Positions 8,563 to 17,045 of a stretch of 64,000 bases of DNA are shown one piece after another. Origin of the DNA: DASVXQ01 sp046727955 (GTDB lineage: Bacteria > Actinomycetota > CALGFH01); NCBI GenBank assembly GCA_046727955.1, contig JBKPDO010000038.1, positions 1-64,000 on the forward strand. Direction: 5' to 3'. Numbering within the stretch: position 1 is the first letter of the stretch; every line of letters starts with the position of its first letter. The position numbers were made by a program, and so were the translations under genes. The notes beneath the pieces were generated by a model. That model ran no database searches. It saw nothing but the letters and a program-made list of their open reading frames with translations, and had not been told where the DNA came from.

Positions 8563-9417
8563 TTATCCGCCGGCCGCCGCCACCACCAGGTCGGTGGTCA
8601 CTCCGATGAGGAACCCGGCCGCGAGCCCCCACAGGGTCAGCTCCCAGGACAGCCGCCGCCCAACCGGCACGATCTCGCCGATGACGTACAGGATCGCCCC
8701 GGCGGCAAGCGCCAGGCAGCCCACGTACACCAGCGGGGAGTCCAGGGAGGTGCCGACGATCGTGCCGAGGAAGGTCGGCCCGCCTCCGATCAGCCCGGCC
8801 AGGCCGAGCCACCTCCAGGACGCGCGCACCCCGCCGGCGGCCAGCGGCCCGACGATCCCGAACCCCTCGGTGGCGTTGTGCAGCCCGAAGCCGACGATGA
8901 GCAGGGCGGCCAGGGACAGCTCCCCGCCGTGGGCCGCCTGGCCGATGGCCAGGCCCTCTGAGAAGTTGTGCAGGCCGATGCCGGCGGCGATCGACATGCC
9001 GACGCGCAGCGCGGCCGTCGCCTGGGCGGACGGCCGCAGCTTCGCCTCGGCCACGGCCATGGCGCCCGGGCCGACGCTCGCACGGTCGCCGGTCCCGCTG
9101 GTGGGACGCCGCCACAGCCGGCTGGCGTAGAACAACACCAGCAGCCCCACGACGAAGCCGAGCGCATACACCGCCGCGAGCCCGGCGAACCGCTCCCAGG
9201 TCCCCTCGCTGGCCTTGGCCGCGGTCATCGCTTCCTCGACCGGCTCGATGGCATGGGACAGGATGTCGACCAGCAGGAACACCAGGATCCCGGCCGAAGT
9301 GGCGTTGAGGAACGCCTTGAGGCGCTGGTTCGAGGTGCGCAGGCGGCCGACGGGCAGGCCGATGAAGATCGTCAGCCCGGCGATGGCGCCGAGGATGATC
9401 GTCTGGTCGGTGGACAT
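8563..9417 (-). CDS. ZIP-family divalent metal transporter
   Basis: A 284-residue membrane protein with about eight transmembrane segments. The family motifs are clear: HNFSEGLAIGQAA in TM4 and GFGLHNATEGFGIVGPL in TM5, which supply the His/Asn/Glu metal-binding residues of the ZIP transport site. A His/Glu-poor variable loop lies around residues 115-150. ZIP proteins import Zn, Fe or Mn. The perfect TTAGGCATGCCTAA palindrome 36 bp upstream (9453-9466) resembles DtxR/MntR-family operators and argues for metal-dependent repression. The ribosome-binding site is AAGGGAG. It is convergent with uppP, leaving 44 bp. Confidence 0.93.
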   Translation of the reverse strand: MSTDQTIILGAIAGLTIFIGLPVGRLRTSNQRLKAFLNATSAGILVFLLVDILSHAIEPVEEAMTAAKASEGTWERFAGLAAVYALGFVVGLLVLFYASRLWRRPTSGTGDRASVGPGAMAVAEAKLRPSAQATAALRVGMSIAAGIGLHNFSEGLAIGQAAHGGELSLAALLIVGFGLHNATEGFGIVGPLAAGGVRASWRWLGLAGLIGGGPTFLGTIVGTSLDSPLVYVGCLALAAGAILYVIGEIVPVGRRLSWELTLWGLAAGFLIGVTTDLVVAAAGG

Positions 9418-9452
9418 GGACTGAGACTCCCTTGACGCATGGAGGCGATCAT

Positions 9453-9466
9453 TTAGGCATGCCTAA
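9453..9466. promoter_or_regulatory. DtxR/MntR-like operator palindrome upstream of the ZIP transporter
   Basis: TTAGGCATGCCTAA is a perfect 14-bp palindrome, 36 bp before the ZIP gene start. Its TTAGG/CCTAA half-sites match the outer half-sites of IdeR/DtxR and MntR boxes. A TTGATC hexamer just upstream on the minus strand could serve as a -35 element, which would put the site in the core promoter. Confidence 0.6.
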
Positions 9467-9575
9467 TGAGATCAAGGCCCGCCTCGAGCTGTCAAGCGGT
9501 GCGTGGGAAACGCGGCGCCGGCGAGCTGGCGTTCACGAGGCGCCTCGGACGCGCCATCGCGCTCCTTGACGCCCC

Positions 9576-9630
9576 CTGCCCTGCCCCTGCCCTGCCCCTG
9601 CCCTGCCCCTGCCCTGCCCCTGCCCTGCCC
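9576..9630. repeat. Five perfect tandem copies of an 11-bp repeat
   Basis: The unit CTGCCCTGCCC is repeated five times without mismatch, starting at 9576. It lies in the 244-bp gap between the ZIP gene and the end of the convergently placed protease gene. It has no stem-loop character. It is a C-rich tract of slippage type. Confidence 0.9.
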
Positions 9631-9660
9631 CCGCAGGCGCCCCTCGCCGTCGCCAGCGGC

Positions 9661-10755
9661 TCAGCCGGGGAGCTGGCCGAGGGTGACGCGCGTCGTATGG
9701 CGGGACCCATCGGGGCTGCTGACCGTAACCGTGACGGCTTGGCCGGGCTGCAGGCCCGCCAGGACCTCGGCGAGCGTCGCCGGGTCCGTCGTGGCGGTCC
9801 CGTTGACCGAGACGATCAGCTCACCAGCGCGGATCCCAGCCTTTGCCGCCGGGCCACCCCCCTGCACCCCGGTGACCAGCACCCCGTTGCCGGTGATCGC
9901 CGCCACCTCCACGCCCAGGAAGGCGCGCTGCGAGCGGGTCACCTTTCCCTGGCTGACGAGCTGGTTGGCGATGTCGCGCACGGTGTTGCTAGGTATCGCG
10001 AAGCCGATGCCCGGCGCGGCGCTACCGCCCATCTGAGGATCGACGGCGGCCAGGGTCGGGATGCCGATGACCTGGCCCTGGAGGTTGACCAGCGCACCGC
10101 CGGAGTTGCCCGGGTTGATCGCGGCGCTGGTCTGGATCACGTTGGGCAGGGCGACTCCATTGTCCTCGTTGACGGTCCGTCCCAGCGCGCTGACGATCCC
10201 TTCGGTGACGCTGCTCTGCAGCCCCAGCGGGTTGCCGATCGCCAGCGCGACGTCGCCGACCGCCAGGCGAGAGGAGTCGGCGAAGGCGGCGGCGCGCAGC
10301 CCGGTGGCGTCGATGTGCAGCACCGCAAGATCGTCGGCGGGGAAGGTGCCGAGCGGCCGGGCGGCGAACTGCTTGCCGTTGGCCAGGGTGACCTGGAAGT
10401 TCTTGGCGTTGCCCACGACGTGGTTGTTGGTGACGATGTCGCCCTTGCTGTCGAAGATGATGCCCGAGCCGAGCCCCTCGCTGGTCTGGATGAGGACGAC
10501 GGCTGGGCCGACCTGCTTGACGACCTTGACGAACTGCTGCTGCAGCGCCTGCGCCGACGGTGAGACGTCGAGCGCGGCGGTGGACACCACGACCGACCCG
10601 GTGGAGTTGCCTGAGCTGTCTGAGTTGCCTGAGTTGCCTGATGTGCATGCGGCCAGGACGATTGCCGCCGCGAGCACGATCAGAGCCGGCAGCGACCGCC
10701 ACAGCAGGCCGCGCCAGCTCCGTCGGCGCGGACTGCCGACGAGATGCTGGCTCAT
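9661..10755 (-). CDS. HtrA/DegP-like trypsin-PDZ serine protease, lipoprotein
   Basis: A 364-residue protein. The start at 10755 (MSQHLV) has GGGAAGG eight bases upstream; an ATG two codons earlier is too close to it. The signal peptide ends in a lipobox (VLAAC), followed by a Ser/Gly/Asn repeat linker. The trypsin domain carries the triad His in TNNHVV, Asp in DDLAVLHID and Ser in INPGNSGGALV. A C-terminal PDZ domain (GVQGGGPAAKAGIRAGELIVSVNG) completes the S1C architecture. It should act in extracytoplasmic protein quality control. The linker is encoded by short tandem repeats near 10600-10640. Confidence 0.94.
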   Translation of the reverse strand: MSQHLVGSPRRRSWRGLLWRSLPALIVLAAAIVLAACTSGNSGNSDSSGNSTGSVVVSTAALDVSPSAQALQQQFVKVVKQVGPAVVLIQTSEGLGSGIIFDSKGDIVTNNHVVGNAKNFQVTLANGKQFAARPLGTFPADDLAVLHIDATGLRAAAFADSSRLAVGDVALAIGNPLGLQSSVTEGIVSALGRTVNEDNGVALPNVIQTSAAINPGNSGGALVNLQGQVIGIPTLAAVDPQMGGSAAPGIGFAIPSNTVRDIANQLVSQGKVTRSQRAFLGVEVAAITGNGVLVTGVQGGGPAAKAGIRAGELIVSVNGTATTDPATLAEVLAGLQPGQAVTVTVSSPDGSRHTTRVTLGQLPG

Positions 10756-10962
10756 CTTCATTTCCTTCCCGGTGATGTGACAACCGTGCGTTGATTGTTC
10801 GCTGCCCAAACGATCCCGCTCGGACGGCCCCCCGTCATCGCGGACAGCCGCCATCTCCGTCCCCCGCTGCCCGCCCTCCTGAGCTTCCCGGTAGCTGCAA
10901 TGCCGCCGCCCGCCGGACCCGGACCCGGCCGCCTGCTCTCGGCAGGGGCTCGGATCTCGACC

Positions 10963-11033
10963 TTGCCGCGCCGGACGCACCTTGCCGCGGCTGGCACCCG
11001 ACCTTGCCGCGGCTGGTACCCGACCTTGCTGCG
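10963..11033. repeat. Phased TTGCCGCG repeat cluster, copy A
   Basis: Four copies of TTGCCGCG (the last is TTGCTGCG) start at 10963, 10982, 11004 and 11026, spaced 19, 22 and 22 bp, each preceded by ACC. The cluster lies in the 328-bp gap between the protease gene start and the aquaporin gene end. The same words with 19-bp phasing recur at 28271-28467 and 50049-50150. I see no gene in this gap. Confidence 0.75.
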
Positions 11034-11082
11034 TCCACATGTCGTGACCCGGCGCACACGACCGCATTGGCCCCCATGACCT

Positions 11083-11919
11083 TTAGGCGCTGCGGTCCAG
11101 GGGGGTTCCCATGGCGGCGCTGGCCTCCCGCGCCGTGGCCGGCCCGCGCAGCACCCGCGCCACGCCCACGGCGACCACGGCGCCGATCACCGGGCCAAGC
11201 AGGTACACCCACCAGGTGGCCAGGTCCCCCCTGGCCAGATCCGACCCGAAGCTGCGGGCGGGGTTCATCGACGCGCCGTCGAACGGGCCGCCCATGGTGC
11301 CCCAGGCCATGATGTAGGCGCCGACCGCCAGCGGCACCAACGGGCCGTTGAGCTTGGGCCCGTCGGCCAGGTTGAGGACCGTGAGCACCAGGCCGAAGGT
11401 GAGGATCGCCTCAAAGCCGGCCGCCTGCCACGACCGGCCCCGCGGGGGCACCGTGGCCGCAAGGTTCCCCTTCACCCCGAAGAAGCCGCGGGCCAGCAAG
11501 GACCCGCCGGCGGCGGCCACGAACTGCACGGCCCAGTAGACCCCGGCCATGACCCAGCCCATGTCCCCGCGCAGCGCGAACGCAAGCGTCATCGCCGGGT
11601 TGAAGTGGGCGGAGATATCGCCCAGGAAGAATACGGCCACCACCAGCCACAGCGCCGACACCGCCGACAGCACCAGCACCGTCTGCCAGGGCTGCAGCGC
11701 GTGCCCGCCGTAGCGGACCAGGATGGCCGCGCCCCCTGAGAGGATGAAGGTGAGCCCGGCCACGCCCAGGAACTCGGCCAGCAGCCGCCGCAGCCGATGG
11801 TCGGGGTTGGTCCAGTCGGCGTGGCCCCGCTGGCCGCCTACGGACTCGATCAGCGCCGCCTTGCCACGCACTTGGGGGCGGTCGGCCTGCCTCCCGGCTC
11901 TCTCCTCCACGGAGCTCAT
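11083..11919 (-). CDS. MIP/aquaporin family channel
   Basis: A 278-residue membrane protein with six transmembrane segments and the two hallmark NPA loops: HFNPAMTLA in the first half and SMNPARSFG in the second. Lengths of loops and the Arg after the second NPA (NPARS) fit a water or small-solute channel. The hydrophilic N-terminal extension of about 40 residues (ERAGRQADRPQVRG) is unusual. The ATG lies one base after the stop of the fumarase remnant and has no strong ribosome-binding site of its own, so it may once have been translated by coupling to that gene. Confidence 0.92.
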   Translation of the reverse strand: MSSVEERAGRQADRPQVRGKAALIESVGGQRGHADWTNPDHRLRRLLAEFLGVAGLTFILSGGAAILVRYGGHALQPWQTVLVLSAVSALWLVVAVFFLGDISAHFNPAMTLAFALRGDMGWVMAGVYWAVQFVAAAGGSLLARGFFGVKGNLAATVPPRGRSWQAAGFEAILTFGLVLTVLNLADGPKLNGPLVPLAVGAYIMAWGTMGGPFDGASMNPARSFGSDLARGDLATWWVYLLGPVIGAVVAVGVARVLRGPATAREASAAMGTPLDRSA

Positions 11920-11920
11920 G

Positions 11921-12330
11921 TCAGGCTTTGGACTGCCCCATGTTCACGTGGTCGTTGGGGTGGATCGGCTCCTGCGAGCCGAGCGTCCCGCCCACCAACT
12001 GGATGCACCGGTTGGAGATGACCTCGTTCACGTTCATGTTGGACTGGGTCCCCGAGCCGGTCTGCCAGACATATCAGGCAGGCGATCGGCCTGGGTGTTT
12101 ACCAGTGCCGCCGCTTTCTTCACGAAGCCGTAGGCGTGGTACACCTGTTTTGGCATCCGGTCGTTGCCGATGTTGAAGTGCTGGAGGCTGCGCTGGGTCT
12201 GGGCGCCCCAATACCGATTGGCGGGAACTTCGACGTCGCCGAGGCTGTCGAACTCCCGCCGCATCCCGGTGGCTTCGAGGCCGATGGGGATGTCGAGGAT
12301 TTTCGGTACTTCGTCATTGGCATCCGTCAT
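11921..12330 (-). pseudogene. fumC: Class II fumarate hydratase remnant
   Basis: The N-terminus from an ATG at 12330 (good GAGGAGG RBS) reads as fumarase: MRREFDSLGDVEVPANRYWG, then GAQTQRSLQHFNIG and YGFVKKAAALVN. About 30 residues are then missing, and the frame shifts to VWQTGSGTQSNMNVNEVISN and GSQEPIHPNDHVNMGQS, which stops at 11921 just where the active-site signature should follow. The deletion junction is near 12065-12075. More than two thirds of the protein is absent, so it cannot be functional. Confidence 0.85.
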
Positions 12331-12611
12331 GACGTGCAGCCTCCTCTCGAAGAGTACTGCCCTGGATCGACAGGTTGAACAGGGCCGGGACTTGGCTCTG
12401 CCTCCAGCCCAGCCCACTCAGCCCACTTCACCAGCTAGACAAGCCCGCACTATGCCGAGGCCCGTCCCCTTTCCCCCTGACCCCCTCCCCCCTGGCCCCG
12501 GGGAAGAATCCGCAATCAGATATCCCGGCTGGCACCTTGCAAACAAGAATCCGCCGGCAGCCCGCCCTGTGCAGCTACTGAGTGGAGAACGAGCGGCTCC
12601 CGGCCTTTGGC

Positions 12612-13055
12612 TCACCTGCCCTCGAGGTCGAGCGCGGGGTTCCACATGATCTCCCACAGGTGGCCGTCGGGGTCGCGGAAGTAGCCGGAGTAGATGCCCC
12701 AGGGACGGTCGTGCGGTGCCTCCGTCAGCGAGGCCCCGGCCGCTTCGGCCTGGGCGAGCAGCGCGTTCACCTCGGCCTTGTCGGCGACCGCGTGGCCGAG
12801 GCTGAACTCGCCGCTGTTGGGAGGGCCGGGTTGGATCGTTGCGTCCTTGGCCAACTCCGTGCGCGGCCACAGGGCAAGGATGAGGCCGCCCTGCAGCTGG
12901 AACATCGCCACTGCTCCGGCGGGATTGGTGTCGTCGCCAGCGAACTCGGTCCCGATAACCCCGGGCGTCTGCAGACCGAGCCCGTCGCGATAGAACTCGA
13001 CGGCTCGACCGAGGTCGTCGACTGCGAGGGTGATGACGTGGATGCGGGGCTGCAT
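12612..13055 (-). CDS. VOC (glyoxalase/dioxygenase) family protein
   Basis: A 147-residue single-unit VOC protein: PRIHVITLAVDDLGRAVEFY at the start, a central GGLILALWPR strand, and a C-terminal YFRDPDGHLWEIMWNP motif holding the last metal-binding Glu. I start it at the ATG 13055, preceded by GAAGGAG; the frame extends further upstream without support. Members isomerise, open or bind small substrates or drugs; the substrate cannot be told from the sequence. The 282 bp between this gene and the fumarase remnant hold a C-rich tract and nothing I recognise. Confidence 0.88.
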   Translation of the reverse strand: MQPRIHVITLAVDDLGRAVEFYRDGLGLQTPGVIGTEFAGDDTNPAGAVAMFQLQGGLILALWPRTELAKDATIQPGPPNSGEFSLGHAVADKAEVNALLAQAEAAGASLTEAPHDRPWGIYSGYFRDPDGHLWEIMWNPALDLEGR

Positions 13056-13250
13056 CTGGGTGGCTCCTTCAGAACGTAAGCGGAACGCTGGACCGGGAAA
13101 CGTGCTCATGCGCAGCTTGCCAAACGCACGGCCGGTGGTCTTGAACGATCCGGACATCCTCCGGACGACTCCTGCCGCCCGTTGGTGGCAATGGCAATCC
13201 GAGGCCGAACGTTCAAGACGCCGTCCGGGCGGGGTGTGTCGGGCGGCCGG

Positions 13251-14689
<1,439 letters not shown>

Positions 14690-14718
<29 letters not shown>

Positions 14719-14896
14719 GGGTCGGGTCGGTGCGGGGCGGGTCGTCCGGCAGCAGCTCGGCCGCCCTCGCCAGCGTCGCCACCCGTGCCAGATGGACGGC
14801 CAGATCACCTTCCATCCGCCGCCGCTCCTGTGGGTCGGCGGGCGGCTCCAGGCCCGCCGCGGCCAGCCGCGCCCGCAGCGCCTCAGCCATCTCCAT
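14690..14896 (-). CDS. Small GatC/AtzG-like amidase companion subunit
   Basis: A 68-residue protein with a start at 14896 (GGGAGG eight bases upstream). It is helical and ends VHLARVATLARAAELLPDDP, resembling the second helix plus FPLPDD tail of AtzG/DUF4089 proteins, the GatC-like subunits that bind AtzE-type amidases. The stop overlaps the amidase ATG (ATGA). The identification rests on this weak pattern and on the coupling; a direct search is needed. The tail contains the start of the repeat array shared with the amidase. Confidence 0.55.
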
Positions 14897-14935
14897 GGTG
14901 CGATCCTCCCGGTTTGCCGTTCGCAAATTGGTATA

Positions 14936-16549
14936 TCAGAGCAAGCCCGCGAGCCGCCGACGCATGAGCTTGCCCATGCTGTTCCGCGGCAGGCCGGCGA
15001 CCACCCGCACCTGCTTCGGGCACTTGTAGGGCGCGAGCCGCCCGCGGGCGTGCGCGAGCAGGTCCGCCACCTCGATGGTCGCGCCGGGGACCGGGACGAC
15101 CCAGGCGGTGACCTGCTCGCCCCAGCGCTCGGAGGGCAGCCCCGCCACGGCAGCCTCGGCGACCGTCGGATGCTGCTCGAGGGCCTGCTCGACCTCGCGC
15201 GGGTAGACGTTGAGGCCACCGGTGATGATGACCTCCTTGATACGCCCGCTCAGGACGAGGTGGCCGCTGTCCGGGTCGATGCGGCCGACGTCGCCGGTGC
15301 GGAACCAGCCGCCGCCGTGGAACGCCTCCGCGGTCGCCTCCGGCAGGCCCAGATAGCCGCTGAATACCTGCGGCCCGCGGACCAGGACCTCGCCGTCCCG
15401 CCCGTCCTCCAGCGCCGCGCCGTGCCGGTCGGCGATCCGCAGCTCCACGCCGGGCAGCGCGAAGCCGACCGCGCCGGGCCGCCGGGCCCAATAGAGGTTC
15501 GACACGTCCAGGCCGCTCTCGGTGGTGCCGTAGCGCTCCAGTGGCAGCTGGCCCAGCGCCCTGCCGGCCCTGGTCGCCAGCTCCGCCGAGAGCGGCGCGG
15601 AACCGCTGACCGCCAGTCGCAGCCGGCGCAGCGGCGCCAGCTCCGCTTCGGGCACGGTCAGCAGACGCTCGTACATGGTCGGGACCGCGAACAGCACGGT
15701 CGCCCGGGTGGCGGCCGCGAGGGCGGCGAGCCGGCGCGGCTCGAAGCGGGACAGCAGCGCCGCGCGAGCGCCGGCGAGCAGCGCGGCGTGCAGCCCGCCG
15801 AGGCCGTGCTGGTGCGCCAGCGGCAGCGCGTGCACCAGCACGTCGCCCGCGCTCCATCGCCAGGCGAGCATCACCGCCCTGATGGAGGCGAGCAGGTTGG
15901 CGTGGGTGAGCGGCACGCCCTTCGGGGTGCCGGTCGTACCAGAGGTGTAGGCGAGCAGCGCCGGCGCGTCGGGGTCAAGCGGCCGCGCACCGAGCGGCTC
16001 GCTGTGCGCGAGCGCGTCCAGAAAGCCGTCGCCGCCGTCGCCGCCATGGCCGCCGTGGCCGCCGCGGCCGCCGCGGCCGCCGCCGTCGCCGCCGATGGGC
16101 ACGACCGTCTCCAGCGAAGGGGTGTCGGCGGCGACCTCGCCGAGGGCGCGACGCGGCGCCTCGGACACGAAGGCGGCCCGGACGGCGGCGTCCCGCACCA
16201 GGTGACGTAGCTCTAGCGCGGTCAGGGCGGGGCTGGCGAGCACCGCGACCGCGCCCGTTCGCAGCGCGCCGAGGTAGCAGGCCACCAGGCGCACGGAGCT
16301 CGCCGACGAGAGCAGCACCCGCTCGCCGGGGCGGATGCCGCGGGCTTGCAGCCAGCCGCCGACGAGGGCGGCGCGCCGGTCCAGCTCGCCGTGGGTGACC
16401 GCCTCGCCGTCGATCTCCAGAGCCAGTCGCTCAGGCGCGCTGGCCGCGGCCGCGCCCAGCGCCTCCGGCAGCGATCCCCTCGTCAGCCCGGCGAGCGCCC
16501 GTTGCAGGTCGACTCCCGGCGCCAGGTGCCGGCGCCATGCCCCGGCCAT
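14936..16549 (-). CDS. Acyl-CoA synthetase (AMP-binding, class I adenylate-forming)
   Basis: A 537-residue ANL enzyme that activates a carboxylic acid with ATP and CoA. Motifs: the P-loop LLAYTSGTTGTPKGVPLTHAN, the A5 segment ERYGTTESG, GWFRTGDVG, the A8 hinge SGRIKEVIITGGLNVYPREVE and a catalytic Lys in RNSMGKLMRRRL. The compact size and pattern resemble malonyl-CoA or medium-chain synthetases, but the acid cannot be assigned. Start ATG 16549 (MAGAWRRH). A Gly/Asp/His-rich insertion around residues 150-175 comes from a CGCCGC-type repeat at 16026-16098. Confidence 0.92.
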   Translation of the reverse strand: MAGAWRRHLAPGVDLQRALAGLTRGSLPEALGAAAASAPERLALEIDGEAVTHGELDRRAALVGGWLQARGIRPGERVLLSSASSVRLVACYLGALRTGAVAVLASPALTALELRHLVRDAAVRAAFVSEAPRRALGEVAADTPSLETVVPIGGDGGGRGGRGGHGGHGGDGGDGFLDALAHSEPLGARPLDPDAPALLAYTSGTTGTPKGVPLTHANLLASIRAVMLAWRWSAGDVLVHALPLAHQHGLGGLHAALLAGARAALLSRFEPRRLAALAAATRATVLFAVPTMYERLLTVPEAELAPLRRLRLAVSGSAPLSAELATRAGRALGQLPLERYGTTESGLDVSNLYWARRPGAVGFALPGVELRIADRHGAALEDGRDGEVLVRGPQVFSGYLGLPEATAEAFHGGGWFRTGDVGRIDPDSGHLVLSGRIKEVIITGGLNVYPREVEQALEQHPTVAEAAVAGLPSERWGEQVTAWVVPVPGATIEVADLLAHARGRLAPYKCPKQVRVVAGLPRNSMGKLMRRRLAGLL

Positions 16550-16556
16550 CCCGGCC

Positions 16557-16735
16557 TCAGCCGCCACCGTAGCGCTCCCTCCTGCCGGCCAGGGCCCGCG
16601 ACCGAGCCGCCCACGTGGCGTTCTGCCCTCGCTCCTGGAGGAGCCGCTCGCGCAGGGCGGCGTCGTTCGCCATCTGCTTGATCCGTGCCACCGCACCAGG
16701 ATCGCGCCTCGCGATGGCGACGGCCAGCTCGACCG
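16557..16735 (-). pseudogene. Possible C-terminal remnant of an enoyl-CoA hydratase-type protein
   Basis: The minus frame ending at 16557 reads VELAVAIARRDPGAVARIKQ, then RERLLQERGQNATWAAR, ending in ERYGGG. This resembles the C-terminal helices of crotonase-superfamily proteins, where such a helix precedes an acyl-CoA ligase gene in many operons. Upstream of about 16735 the resemblance stops. There is no plausible start. The call is a pattern match only. Confidence 0.3.
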
Positions 16736-16889
16736 ACCCTACGGGATGCACACCGCGGTCGTCGAAATCGACCGCGACAGCGGCGCCGTCCTGGTTCGCC
16801 ACGCGCTCGGCCTGCGCGACGGCGTCGGCGCCCTGCCGCTCACTCCCGAGCGGGTCGCCGGACTGGCGCAACGACCGCCGCGGCCGTAG
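16736..16889 (+). pseudogene. Possible fragment of a molybdopterin dehydrogenase large subunit (XdhA/CoxL-like)
   Basis: The plus strand reads RPYGMHTAVVEIDRDSGAV, which matches the conserved (Y/F)GxHxAVVEVDxxTG segment in the C-terminal half of xanthine/CO dehydrogenase large subunits. It ends LPLTPERVAGLAQ before a stop at 16889, as these proteins often do, so an internal deletion would have to be assumed. It abuts the minus-strand remnant ending near 16735. One of the two readings may be chance. Confidence 0.3.
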
Positions 16890-16915
16890 CGTGAAGGCTG
16901 CATACCATGCAAGCG

Positions 16916-16947
16916 CGGAGGTCCCGCGCAGCTGCGCGGGACCTCCG
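16916..16947 (-). terminator. 32-bp perfect palindrome downstream of the PBP gene
   Basis: CGGAGGTCCCGCGCAG and its exact reverse complement meet at the centre without a spacer. In RNA this forms a very stable hairpin about 100 bases after the stop of the penicillin-binding protein gene. No U-tract follows, so it would be a GC-rich actinobacterial-type terminator. Next to it is a 15-bp direct repeat (AGCCCTGGACTCGCG twice). Confidence 0.6.
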
Positions 16948-17045
16948 GCCCAAGCCCTGGACTCGCGAGCCCTGGACTCGCGCTCGGGCAGGCACGCCGA
17001 CCCTGACCGGCTTGGCCTGCTCGATCGTCGCGGCCCGGCTGGCGG

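Noticed and set aside
9576..9630. Possible intrinsic terminator in the C-rich tandem repeat
   Set aside because: The 11-bp units are direct repeats with no self-complementarity, so they cannot form a stem.
10963..11033. Possible CRISPR array
   Set aside because: The repeat word is only 8 bp, spacers are 11-14 bp and similar to each other, and there are no cas genes in the window.
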